DNA of 36,997 nucleotides. Source: Candidatus Zhuqueibacterota bacterium (lineage in GTDB: Bacteria; Zhuqueibacterota; Zhuqueibacteria; Residuimicrobiales; Oceaniaggregativiventaceae). The stretch is taken from NCBI GenBank assembly GCA_014728085.1, contig WJMF01000049.1, forward strand, positions 1 through 36,997. The letters run 5' to 3'. Below are positions 18,081 through 26,570 of the stretch, piece after piece. The position numbers and the translations under genes were made by a program. Each line of letters starts with the position of its first letter. Position 1 is the first letter of the stretch. Below the pieces are notes generated by a model. That model did not search any database, had not been told where the DNA came from, and saw nothing but the letters and a program-made list of their open reading frames with translations.

Positions 18081-18210
18081 AAACCACGAAGAGAAAAATC
18101 AAATAAATTTTAAATCCCTCCTTATCGATAATAAATTACGAGTTTAAAATCATGGCTTTGATTATTTTTCTTCGCGTCTCTCCGCGATCTTTGTGGCTTG
18201 GGAGCTGCAA
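18081..18210 (+). repeat. Palindrome-type repeat with CTTCGCG and CTTTGTGGCTTGG core
   Basis: ACCACGAAGAGAAAAATC (from 18083) is partly mirrored by GATTATTTTTCTTCG (18160-18174), followed by CGCGTCTCTCCGCGATCTTTGTGGCTTGGGAG. The second part shares CTTTGTGGCTTGG with the repeat at 15340-15352. This is the second member of the same repeat type, again just 3' of a surface-protein gene. It may act as a bidirectional terminator or be a small mobile palindrome. Confidence 0.5.
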
Positions 18211-18644
18211 AATCTAAAAAAGGTGGTGTGTCGATGCATCGTTGGTACCGCTTATCATGCAAGTATTGCAAAACCACATTTTCCATATAATACAACCAAA
18301 CCTGTGAAAAAGTAACGTTGGATTTTACTTGCAATTTAAATGTAAAATCAATAAAATTAATAGAAAGGTGAATATTCTGATACCGACGTGCAAAAACACT
18401 GTTCAATAGTACAAACAAATAGGCCTGCAGAATTAAATAATAGCCAGCCTTTTTCGTTTGTGTCCCTTTTTCTGCAAAAGATGACAGCCCCGTTCTAATG
18501 ACCACGCTACCGTTAACCGTCATCTAAAAACCCTGCCACCGCATTCTGACAGGTGGAACGCAGCAGCAATTGAACCAACGCAGCCATGTTTTGAAAAAAT
18601 GCCTGGTTTAACCAATCGTTCATAAATCATTTGAGGGAATGAAG
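18211..18644 (+). other. Long leader region before the giant cargo gene
   Basis: About 430 nt without a convincing gene. The only long frame is on the minus strand and has a composition unlike its neighbours. TTGCAA near 18267 and TATAAT near 18287 could form a promoter with slightly short spacing. A long 5' leader for the giant gene would follow from that. No known riboswitch recognised. Confidence 0.3.
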
Positions 18645-21600
18645 ATGAATACTGCAATTCCGTCTCTTTTCTCGATTCGTAAATCATCAGCAATCTTTTT
18701 CTGTCTGATATTGCTTTTCTCTGTTTCCGCTTTTACACAACCGAGTTCGTATCTTTATGGCATTCACGATGCCGATCCGTCACCACAGGAGTTTCTCGAT
18801 CATCTCAACAGTGGTGAGGTCAGCGGTTGGGTGACGGCAACTGTTGCTATTGGAGATAACCCCGACGATTATGGCGGCTCTGATTTTACGGCGATTTCCG
18901 ATCAAGGTCATACCGTCATCTGTCGCCTGAATTACGGCTATTCCCCCAACGGAACCCTGCCGCCACCGGATCGTTATGACGAATTTGCCCAGCGCTGCGC
19001 CAATTTTGTCGCCGCCACACAGGGATGCTCCATTTTTATCATCGGCAATGAAACCAATCTGGCGCACGAGTGGCCCATCGTCAGCGGCAGACATCAATAT
19101 ATCTCCCCGCAAGACTATGCCGGCTGCTTTAACCAGTGCTATAGCGCCATTAAAACCGTCGCTCCGGAGGCTCAGGTGGTGACGCAGGCCCTGGCTCCCT
19201 TTGCCGGCCCCTACGGAGAAGGCGATATCAACGGTACACCTCACGATGCCAATCCATTGAACTGGGTCGATTATATGAACCAGATGCTCACCGCCATCGA
19301 ATCCAGCGGCAATGTCGACGGCATTGCTCTGCATATCAATTCCAGAGGGTACACTTGCGATAACATTCACAGTACGCAAAAAGTCAATGCCGCCGGCCAG
19401 GATCTCTATTTCAGTTTCTATGTTTACAAGGACTGGATAAATCATGGCATACCATCGAGCCTCTATGATTTGCCGCTTTACGCCACCGAGTGCAATGGCA
19501 TTTATTACTGGAAAGGCGGACACCCTGAAAATCCGGAGGCGCATTATGAATCCGGCTGGATCCAGGAAATCTATGCCGAAATCGATCGCTACAATCAACA
19601 GGCGATGACCGACGGCACCCCCCTCTTCAGATGTGTCAATCTATATCGATGGTGCCAGTGGTGCGACGACTGGAATATCGACGGCAATACCTATGAATCG
19701 CAGATGCTTGCCGATCTCGATCAGGCAGTTACCTATAAATACAGCTGGACGTCGGAAGGCCAGAATCCACCCTCTTCAGAACTGGTAAACGGTGACTTTG
19801 AAAACGGCGAACAGACAAATGGCATCGGCAATGGCTGGTCATCCTTTCAATCCACCGGCTATCCGGCTCTGTTTGAAATACAATCGGATCAGGTTGCCGG
19901 CGGAAGCTGGTCGCAAAAAATTATCTGCCCCCAGCCGCAAAGCAACTACAAATACGCCGGTGTTTATCAAGTCATTACCGTCACGCCGGGAGAAACCTAC
20001 GAAATCCAGGCGTCGAACCGGACTCAATTCGACGGTGGGGCGGCGTGGGATTATATTGCCCGTCTCGGTATCGACTTGACCGGTGGCAGCAACTTTGAAT
20101 CCGCTGATATCACATGGTATGAATTTAACTCTCAAAAAGATGTCTGGCACACATTGAACCAAACGGCGACAGCAACCCACAATTCCCTGACGATTTTTCT
20201 TCAGGTCTGGCGAAAATGGCCGGCCGACGGCGAGTCTTACGCCTGGTTCGATAATATCAGCATTGTGCCGGTAGCCGGACAAAACGCACCCCCTGTTGCT
20301 GCTTTTAATGCAAACCCTTCTACCGGTAATGCTCCGCTTACGGTCGATTTTGACGCCTCTGCATCATCCGATCCGGATGGTGATCCGCTGCTCTATACAT
20401 GGGATTTCGGCAACGGTAGCACCGCAAGCGGTGTAACCGCCTCCTGTACATACGAAAACGGCGGTACCTATACCGCAACACTCACTGTAGATGACCAGAA
20501 CGGTAATTCAGATGCGCAACAAGCAATTATAGAGGTTACAGAAACAAGCAACAACCTGATTGTAAACGGAGAGTTTAATGATCTGAATGGATGGACTTTA
20601 TGGCTGGAACGAGGTAATCTAACCCCGGTACTTGATAACGGCCGCGCCTGGTTAAAGAGCGAAGAACACAACGGCGGACTTTATCAGCAGTTTAACACCG
20701 GCGGTGCCGGCAACCAGTTGTCGGTATCCGGATTCTGGCAGAGCAATCCGACTCTGCAGGATTATCAATGGGCCGAGGTGATGATCATCAACAGCGACCG
20801 GCTTCCGGTGGACGGCCAGGATGTTTACGCAGGTCAGCCTGATGTTATAATGCTCTACAAAAATGACACCTGGACCACGTCATCCGGCTGGTCAGGCCAG
20901 ATGAGCGATACCGCGCCGGTATCCAATATCAGCTCATTTACCGCTGCTGCCGGTCAGGCCACCATCGTGTTGAAAAGCGGCAATCTGGGCCCCGCGCTTT
21001 CCGGCTGTATGTTCGACAATATTGCGGTTTCCCCGGCAGGTTCTTCGCCCGGAAATCAATTTCCCACAGCCCTCTTTTCAGCCACTCCGCAATCCGGTCG
21101 CGCACCGCTGGCGGTCACTCTGGATGCATCGGCATCCAGCGACCCTGACGGCGATGCTCTGACCTTTTCCTGGAACTTTGGCGACGGTAATCAGGGCACA
21201 GGTTCGCAATGCGTTCATACCTATCAGAGTGCCGGATCCTATTCCGTCACATTGACCGTCAATGACGGTCATGGTGGAACAGACCAGTCCAGTATATTAA
21301 TTTCCGTCACCCAACCGACAACCGGGCCTCTCGACTTTGCAGCTATTCGCGATTCGCTCAACCAGATCGGACTGGACTTGCAGTTTGTCAAAACCGGCTT
21401 TCACACTGCCGTTGGCGGTAATGCCCGCGGTATCGGAGACTATATGACCACGCTCGATCAGGCCGGCGTTCCGTTTTGTATCAAGAGTGTCGACGAGGCC
21501 GGCATCATACTGGAAGGCGCCATGATGCGCGAAAACAGCGGTGTACCGCATCAGCTGATCTACCGTCGCTGCGGTGACTATAATGGTTACTGGATGGATT

Positions 21601-24600
21601 GTCCCGATTACAACAAAACACCATACGATGCCGCCGTCGAACACTGGCAATATCACATGGACGTCTTCCCTCCTGAACTGCTCGATTATAAGCATCTCAT
21701 CTGGATCGAAACCGTCAATGAACTGAACAAACTGGCCTCCGACTGGATCGGTGAATTTTGCTATCACACCGCCCGGATGGCCATGGCCGAAGGATTCAGG
21801 TGGGCTGGCCCGAGCTGGTCGACCGGTGTTCCTGAATATGAACACTGGCTCGAACCGGGCATGATTCAGTTTTTACAACTGGCGGCGGACAATCCCGACC
21901 GCGTTTCCGTGGCATTGCACGAGTATAGCCTTTCACGAGATAATCTCGATAACATGTATCCACATCTGGTGGGACGCTTTCAGATGCTCTACCAAATTTG
22001 TGATTCTCTTGGCATTAATCGCCCCAAAATTCACATCACGGAATTCGGCTGGGACGGTGTCACTGTCGGTAACAGCATCGACCAGGCGATGAATGTCGAT
22101 ATCCCCTGGGCGGCAGAGCTGTATGGTAGCTACCGTAACGTCCTCAGTGCTGCCATCTGGTATCTCGGTCCCGGTTTCGGCGGTATCGCCGATCAGGCAC
22201 AAAAACTCATCGCCCCCATGACCGAGTATGCCACAAACACCTATTTCGTTATCCCGCTCGAGGAAAACAACATCAACCGGCCACCGGTGGCCGCACTCAA
22301 CGCTTACCCGACACAAGGCGTCGCACCCCTGACGGTCAATTTCGATGCCTCCGGATCGAGCGATCCCGACCAGGATCCATTAACGTTCAGCTGGGATTTC
22401 GGCGATCAAAATAGCGGAAACGGGCAGACGATTACGCATCAATTCGTTGATCAGGGCCTGTTTACCGTAACTCTGACCGTAAACGATGGTAATGGTCATA
22501 GCGATACCAGCCAGGTACAAATACATGTTCAGGATGAAGTTAATGATGATCCGGTTCTGGTGTTTACGGCCGATCCCACAGTTGGAGACGCTCCCCTGCA
22601 GGTTCAATTCGATGCATCGACTTGTTCGGATCCGGACGATGACCCGCTAACCTTTAGCTGGCACTTTGGAGACGGCGACTCCGCAACCACCGCTATCGTG
22701 AATCATACCTTTCAAGAAGAGGGTGTCTACACAACTCTTTTAGAAATCAGTGATAATCGCGGCGGCTCGGCGATTGACAGCGTTATCATTACGGTTAATC
22801 CAAACAGCCAGACAACCAACCTGATCGCCAACGGAACCTTTGAACAGGATCTCAATGGCTGGTCGACCTGGACGGAACGCGGAGCCCTGAATCTCTCGGT
22901 TCAAAATGGCAAGGCACACATTTCGAGCAGCAATCACAACGGAGGGCTTTATCAACAGTTCAGCACCGGCGGAGCAGGTACGGAAATCTATATCTCGGGA
23001 TTCTGGGCCAGCGCTCCGACACTGGCGGACGCACATTGGGGAGAGGTGCTGATCATCAACAGCGATCGCCTGCCCCAGAACGGTGTAGATTTAACCGGTC
23101 AGGAAAGCGACGTCAAGCTCATCTATAAAAATGATACCTTTGAAAGCAAAACCGGATGGAGCGGAAACCTCAGCCAAACCTCTTTAATATCAACGACCGG
23201 CGCGTTTATCGCCGATGGCGAGGTGGCCACCATTGTTCTAAAAAGCGGAAATGTTCCCGGTGCACTGACCGGATTGAAATTCGATAATATTCTGGTGGAA
23301 CCGGCAAGCTCCAATCCGGGCAACCACCATCCGGTGGCGTCTATTTCTGCTGCTCCGGTGAGCGGCAATGCCCCCCTGACGGTATCATTCGATGCTTCAG
23401 AGTCATCAGATCCGGATGGCGATGCCCTCACCGTTCACTGGGACTTTGGAGACGGCAATCAAAGCACAGAGTTGGCGACCGACCATACCTTTTCCGACCC
23501 GGGTGCCTACAATGTTGTCCTGACGGTTCATGACGGAAACGGTCTCTCTCACTCTAAAAGCACTACCATTAATGCTTATGATCCCACCAATCCTCCTGAT
23601 GACTGGGAACTTGTACTGGAAGAATACTGGGATACAATGGACGGCGATGATTGGTACGATCAGAACGTTGTGCAACAGGTCAGAAACGGCTGGACGCTGT
23701 GGAACAACAGCGGCCATAATCCCATCGGCAATCCCAACGGAGACGAACCCTGGAACGACTGGGGCATGTCGGAAACGCGCTTTGGCTGGGATGCGTTTTT
23801 GCCTCCACATGAATGGGATCTCTTTCTCAATGAGCGTGGATTCTGTTACAAGATCTTTGCCGGCTACCGTGCCTGGCATATCGAGCTCTCATCGCCGTCA
23901 ATCAGTCTTTCTCCGGGCACCTACCGGGTGACGCTGCACTATCACTGCGACTCGTACGTCGACTATCAGGACGGCAAAATACCTCCCGGCTGGCCGCAAG
24001 CCTTCCAGGCAAGGGTCAACCTGGCGAACCAGGAAGGAGAATGGCAAAACGCAGAATATTTAAGCGACAACACCGTGGTTAAAGAGTTCTATATCGGCCA
24101 GAGCGGAGACTATCCGGTGAGTTTTGAAATGCGCAATCCGTGGGCGATCAGAAATGGTTGTGCTTTTTGCAAGTACTTTGTTCTGGAAAAATCGACCGGG
24201 CAAAACACGGTGCCGCTTACGTATGAATTCAACCAACCGGGGTGGTACATGATTTCCGTTCCCGGCAACAGGAATGATATGACGGTTTCGTCGCTCTTTC
24301 CGGACGCACAGAACGGAACCGCCCTCTATTATTATATCGAGGATAACGACTATCTGGAGGTTCAAACGCTTGAACCCGGCAAGGCATACTGGATTTATAT
24401 TCAACAGCCGGTAAGCTATTCTTTCGACGTCACCCCGGTTCAGCATATCTTTTATCACTTTACCCGTCCGGGCTGGTATATGGTCGGCTGTCTTATCGAT
24501 GGTATTGATTATAACAATATCGTCGTCAATCCCGTGGACGGTGTTGTAACGCCTTTTTTGGCATACAACAACGAAAATTTTACCTATACGCCGTCGTCTC

Positions 24601-25064
24601 AGGTCGATGCCACCACCGGCTATTGGGTTTCAGTGTTAAAGGAATGCGATCTGGAAATACACAGCGGTGCAGCGCTGGGAAAAACAGCTGCCACCCGTAC
24701 ACCGGCCTGGTTTAGGGAAAAATATGGTAAATTGCCACCCCCACCTCCGGCTAAACCGGTCGCTGCATCCGCTCCGGAGATGCCGGATGGATTTTGTTTA
24801 TACCAAAACTATCCCAATCCCTTCAATCCCGAAACCAGAGTGGAATACGATCTGCCGGAATCGCAATGGACGACCCTGGAAATATTCAACCTTCAGGGAA
24901 AAAAGATCAGTACACTGGTGGATGAAATCAAGCAAAAGGGACATCACAGCGTCATCTGGAACGCGCGCAATCAGAACGGCATGCGGGTGGCCAGCGGTAT
25001 TTACTGGCTGGTGCTGCGGGCAGGCCCTTACTCTGCAGTGCAAAAGATGATCCTGCTCAAGTGA
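18645..25064 (+). CDS. Giant secreted multidomain glycosidase-like protein with two TIM-barrel domains, five PKD domains and T9SS sorting domain
   Basis: About 2139 residues. ATG 18645 is preferred to 18639 because GAGGG at 18633-18637 then has 7-nt spacing. Order: signal peptide (to about 32); glycosidase-like barrel 1 (about 35-370) with IIGNETN (E136, acid/base candidate) and YATECNG (E282, nucleophile candidate); beta-sandwich carbohydrate-binding-like module (about 380-545); PKD 1 (546-630); sandwich module A (637-800); PKD 2 (804-890); barrel 2 (895-1205) with ETVNELNK (E1026) and HITEFGWDG (E1133); PKD 3 and 4 (1209-1385); sandwich module B, a close repeat of A (1388-1560); PKD 5 (1562-1645); a Trp-rich domain (1650-1850); two ~70-residue repeats starting FNQPGWYMIS and FTRPGWYMVG; PPPPP linker near 2028; T9SS domain (YQNYPNPFNPETRVEY). 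The paired Glu motifs fit clan GH-A retaining glycosidases; family and substrate are not assigned. Confidence 0.87.
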   Translation: MNTAIPSLFSIRKSSAIFFCLILLFSVSAFTQPSSYLYGIHDADPSPQEFLDHLNSGEVSGWVTATVAIGDNPDDYGGSDFTAISDQGHTVICRLNYGYSPNGTLPPPDRYDEFAQRCANFVAATQGCSIFIIGNETNLAHEWPIVSGRHQYISPQDYAGCFNQCYSAIKTVAPEAQVVTQALAPFAGPYGEGDINGTPHDANPLNWVDYMNQMLTAIESSGNVDGIALHINSRGYTCDNIHSTQKVNAAGQDLYFSFYVYKDWINHGIPSSLYDLPLYATECNGIYYWKGGHPENPEAHYESGWIQEIYAEIDRYNQQAMTDGTPLFRCVNLYRWCQWCDDWNIDGNTYESQMLADLDQAVTYKYSWTSEGQNPPSSELVNGDFENGEQTNGIGNGWSSFQSTGYPALFEIQSDQVAGGSWSQKIICPQPQSNYKYAGVYQVITVTPGETYEIQASNRTQFDGGAAWDYIARLGIDLTGGSNFESADITWYEFNSQKDVWHTLNQTATATHNSLTIFLQVWRKWPADGESYAWFDNISIVPVAGQNAPPVAAFNANPSTGNAPLTVDFDASASSDPDGDPLLYTWDFGNGSTASGVTASCTYENGGTYTATLTVDDQNGNSDAQQAIIEVTETSNNLIVNGEFNDLNGWTLWLERGNLTPVLDNGRAWLKSEEHNGGLYQQFNTGGAGNQLSVSGFWQSNPTLQDYQWAEVMIINSDRLPVDGQDVYAGQPDVIMLYKNDTWTTSSGWSGQMSDTAPVSNISSFTAAAGQATIVLKSGNLGPALSGCMFDNIAVSPAGSSPGNQFPTALFSATPQSGRAPLAVTLDASASSDPDGDALTFSWNFGDGNQGTGSQCVHTYQSAGSYSVTLTVNDGHGGTDQSSILISVTQPTTGPLDFAAIRDSLNQIGLDLQFVKTGFHTAVGGNARGIGDYMTTLDQAGVPFCIKSVDEAGIILEGAMMRENSGVPHQLIYRRCGDYNGYWMDCPDYNKTPYDAAVEHWQYHMDVFPPELLDYKHLIWIETVNELNKLASDWIGEFCYHTARMAMAEGFRWAGPSWSTGVPEYEHWLEPGMIQFLQLAADNPDRVSVALHEYSLSRDNLDNMYPHLVGRFQMLYQICDSLGINRPKIHITEFGWDGVTVGNSIDQAMNVDIPWAAELYGSYRNVLSAAIWYLGPGFGGIADQAQKLIAPMTEYATNTYFVIPLEENNINRPPVAALNAYPTQGVAPLTVNFDASGSSDPDQDPLTFSWDFGDQNSGNGQTITHQFVDQGLFTVTLTVNDGNGHSDTSQVQIHVQDEVNDDPVLVFTADPTVGDAPLQVQFDASTCSDPDDDPLTFSWHFGDGDSATTAIVNHTFQEEGVYTTLLEISDNRGGSAIDSVIITVNPNSQTTNLIANGTFEQDLNGWSTWTERGALNLSVQNGKAHISSSNHNGGLYQQFSTGGAGTEIYISGFWASAPTLADAHWGEVLIINSDRLPQNGVDLTGQESDVKLIYKNDTFESKTGWSGNLSQTSLISTTGAFIADGEVATIVLKSGNVPGALTGLKFDNILVEPASSNPGNHHPVASISAAPVSGNAPLTVSFDASESSDPDGDALTVHWDFGDGNQSTELATDHTFSDPGAYNVVLTVHDGNGLSHSKSTTINAYDPTNPPDDWELVLEEYWDTMDGDDWYDQNVVQQVRNGWTLWNNSGHNPIGNPNGDEPWNDWGMSETRFGWDAFLPPHEWDLFLNERGFCYKIFAGYRAWHIELSSPSISLSPGTYRVTLHYHCDSYVDYQDGKIPPGWPQAFQARVNLANQEGEWQNAEYLSDNTVVKEFYIGQSGDYPVSFEMRNPWAIRNGCAFCKYFVLEKSTGQNTVPLTYEFNQPGWYMISVPGNRNDMTVSSLFPDAQNGTALYYYIEDNDYLEVQTLEPGKAYWIYIQQPVSYSFDVTPVQHIFYHFTRPGWYMVGCLIDGIDYNNIVVNPVDGVVTPFLAYNNENFTYTPSSQVDATTGYWVSVLKECDLEIHSGAALGKTAATRTPAWFREKYGKLPPPPPAKPVAASAPEMPDGFCLYQNYPNPFNPETRVEYDLPESQWTTLEIFNLQGKKISTLVDEIKQKGHHSVIWNARNQNGMRVASGIYWLVLRAGPYSAVQKMILLK

Positions 25065-25133
25065 TTTCATCGTTGATCGGTGGTGTGATGGTTTATGTCT
25101 TGAATCAGGAGTTGTATTAAAAGCAAAATAACC

Positions 25134-25162
25134 TTGCTAATCTGGATGAAAAAGTGTAAAAT
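25134..25162 (+). promoter_or_regulatory. Sigma70-like promoter of the lipoprotein gene
   Basis: TTGCTA (25134-25139), 17-nt spacer, TAAAAT (25157-25162), 40 nt before the start codon. The same arrangement is conserved in the diverged copy at 30619-30647, which supports its being functional. Confidence 0.65.
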
Positions 25163-25202
25163 TTTTATCAAAAAGATTGATGAACTATTTTGGTGAGGTA
25201 AA

Positions 25203-25673
25203 ATGAAACGGAAAACCACTCTCAGTGCACTGGGAATCATCTTTTTAGCCTTCTTTTTAACCTCCTGTGCGCCGAACAATGACATGTATCTTGCCAAACC
25301 AGCCGGATTCTGGGCCGGTCTATGGCACGGACTGATCATCATTATAACCTTTGTCATCAGTCTTTTTAGCGACAGCGTCGCCGTTTATGAGATTCACAAC
25401 AACGGCGGCTGGTATAACTTTGGCTTTGTTCTCGGCATTCTTGTCTCGCTGGGACACGGTGGTATCTGGCATCCGGTCAAACATAAACCCCGCTCAAAGA
25501 GTCAGAAAGAAAAAGAGTGGGAAGAAATCGGTGTCAAAGTGGAAGAAAAGGTCAAGAAAGGCATCCAAAACTGGCTCGATGAAGAGGACAAAGAAAAAAG
25601 CGAATGGCAGGAAATTGCCAAAAAAGTAGAAGAAAAAATCAAACGCGAACTGAGAAACTGGGCGGAAAAATAG
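25203..25673 (+). CDS. Small lipoprotein with membrane segment and charged coiled-coil tail
   Basis: A 156-residue protein with a lipobox FLTSC (lipidated Cys22), then AKPAGFWAGLWHGLI and a hydrophobic stretch IIIITFVISLFSDSVAVYEI, NNGGWYNFGFVLGILVSLGHGG, and a strongly charged tail (about 95-156). The tail holds two related blocks, EWEEIGVKVEEKVKKGIQNW and EWQEIAKKVEEKIKRELRNW, probably coiled coil. The PAGFWAGLWHG...NNGGWYNFGF core occurs in small uncharacterised proteins of many FCB bacteria. TGAGGT precedes the ATG. Its promoter and leader are duplicated at 30.6 kb. Confidence 0.8.
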   Translation: MKRKTTLSALGIIFLAFFLTSCAPNNDMYLAKPAGFWAGLWHGLIIIITFVISLFSDSVAVYEIHNNGGWYNFGFVLGILVSLGHGGIWHPVKHKPRSKSQKEKEWEEIGVKVEEKVKKGIQNWLDEEDKEKSEWQEIAKKVEEKIKRELRNWAEK

Positions 25674-25736
25674 CAGGTATTGTGATTGGGCAGGATCGGT
25701 CGAACAGTTTGAGGAGAAGCCGGTGTCGATTTTTCA

Positions 25737-26358
25737 ATGTATCCGGAGGAGTTGGATAACGATGTAGCGCTCTTATCCGATATCGCTGATTATGTACATA
25801 CCAACCATCCCCGGATAAAATTCGCCACTACACTTACGCTTACTTACGGCATAGAGAAAATGAAGATCTGGCACAAATGGATTTTCCGGTATATTGTCGG
25901 TAACCTGCTGGCCGTTACATTTCGATTTTACCGTCACGCCGACCGTACTCGACGATATCGATGATAAAATCGCTGCATGGCAAAAAGCTGCTGATGACAA
26001 GCCGGTTATTATCAAAAAAGCAGGTCTGCCCACCTCTCTTCGGTCAAACAACTCCGAACCGCTGCAGGCACAATTTGTTAAAGCGTTGTTTCTCCAAAGC
26101 AAAAGGATTGTTCAAACTCTGTCTTCTTCGAAACCTCTCTGCGGCCACCCCTTTTTTTTCTGTAAAAAACAATACTTTAAAAAAAACTGGCTTTATTGGC
26201 TTAAAGAGGGGCCAAATCATTTCGCACAATTCACTGCCAACAGCCGGAATACATTGGACATCACATTTGAGTTTTCTTATCCAATGTCATTTCTATATCC
26301 GGGTTGCCGTTCGAGTGCACTCTGCCTGGAAACGTGCAACCAATGCGAGATAAAATAG
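25737..26358 (+). pseudogene. Remnant of a glycoside-hydrolase-like gene, frameshifted and truncated
   Basis: Frame 3 from 25737 reads DIADYVHTNHPRIKFATTLT, which resembles the helix and strand before the catalytic strands of a TIM-barrel hydrolase. A shift to frame 1 near 25890 continues with WPLHFDFTVTP, then DDKIAAWQKAADDKPVIIKK and GLPTSLRSNNSEPLQAQFVK. This resembles the strand-7 Glu motif region (usually PVLLQEVGYPSS...SEE-QA-FV) of uncharacterised glycosidase-like proteins, with Lys where Glu is expected. After about 26090 the frame degrades and the C-terminus is not recognisable. No start or upstream half is left. Dead gene, by the frameshift, lost residue and truncation. Confidence 0.55.
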
Positions 26359-26429
26359 AGTTGCCAGCCGTGAAATTGAAAACAGAGCAGCAGGTATCAG
26401 CAGCAGTCTACCCGGACGATTAAAAATAC

Positions 26430-26509
26430 AATAAACGGGCAAAATGTACGTAATCCTGTATAGGTAAGGTCCCGGTTACGAAAAACAGCCGGGGAAGAAA
26501 CCGTTTATT
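26430..26509 (+). ncRNA. Candidate structured 5'-leader RNA (three-stem fold)
   Basis: An outer stem AATAAACGG (26430-26438) with CCGTTTATT (26501-26509) encloses two hairpins, CCT-GTAT-AGG (26455-26464) and CCCGG...CCGGG (26471-26475 with 26489-26493, 13-nt loop). The outer stem is followed by ATTTTC. The element lies 62 nt upstream of the hydrolase gene and is in the same direction. It matches no riboswitch class I can name. It could be a cis-regulator or a leader terminator; the structure was drawn by eye only. Confidence 0.35.
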
Positions 26510-26570
26510 ATTTTCAATCCTAAAGGCGAGTGATATGAACAGCCACACAACAGAATAGTGAGGTCAGGAA

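Noticed and set aside
18122-18523. 133-codon minus-strand frame between the TonB receptor and the giant cargo gene
   Set aside because: Its end is read through the palindromic repeat, the middle has no recognisable motif, and there is no convincing ribosome site. More likely non-coding leader.
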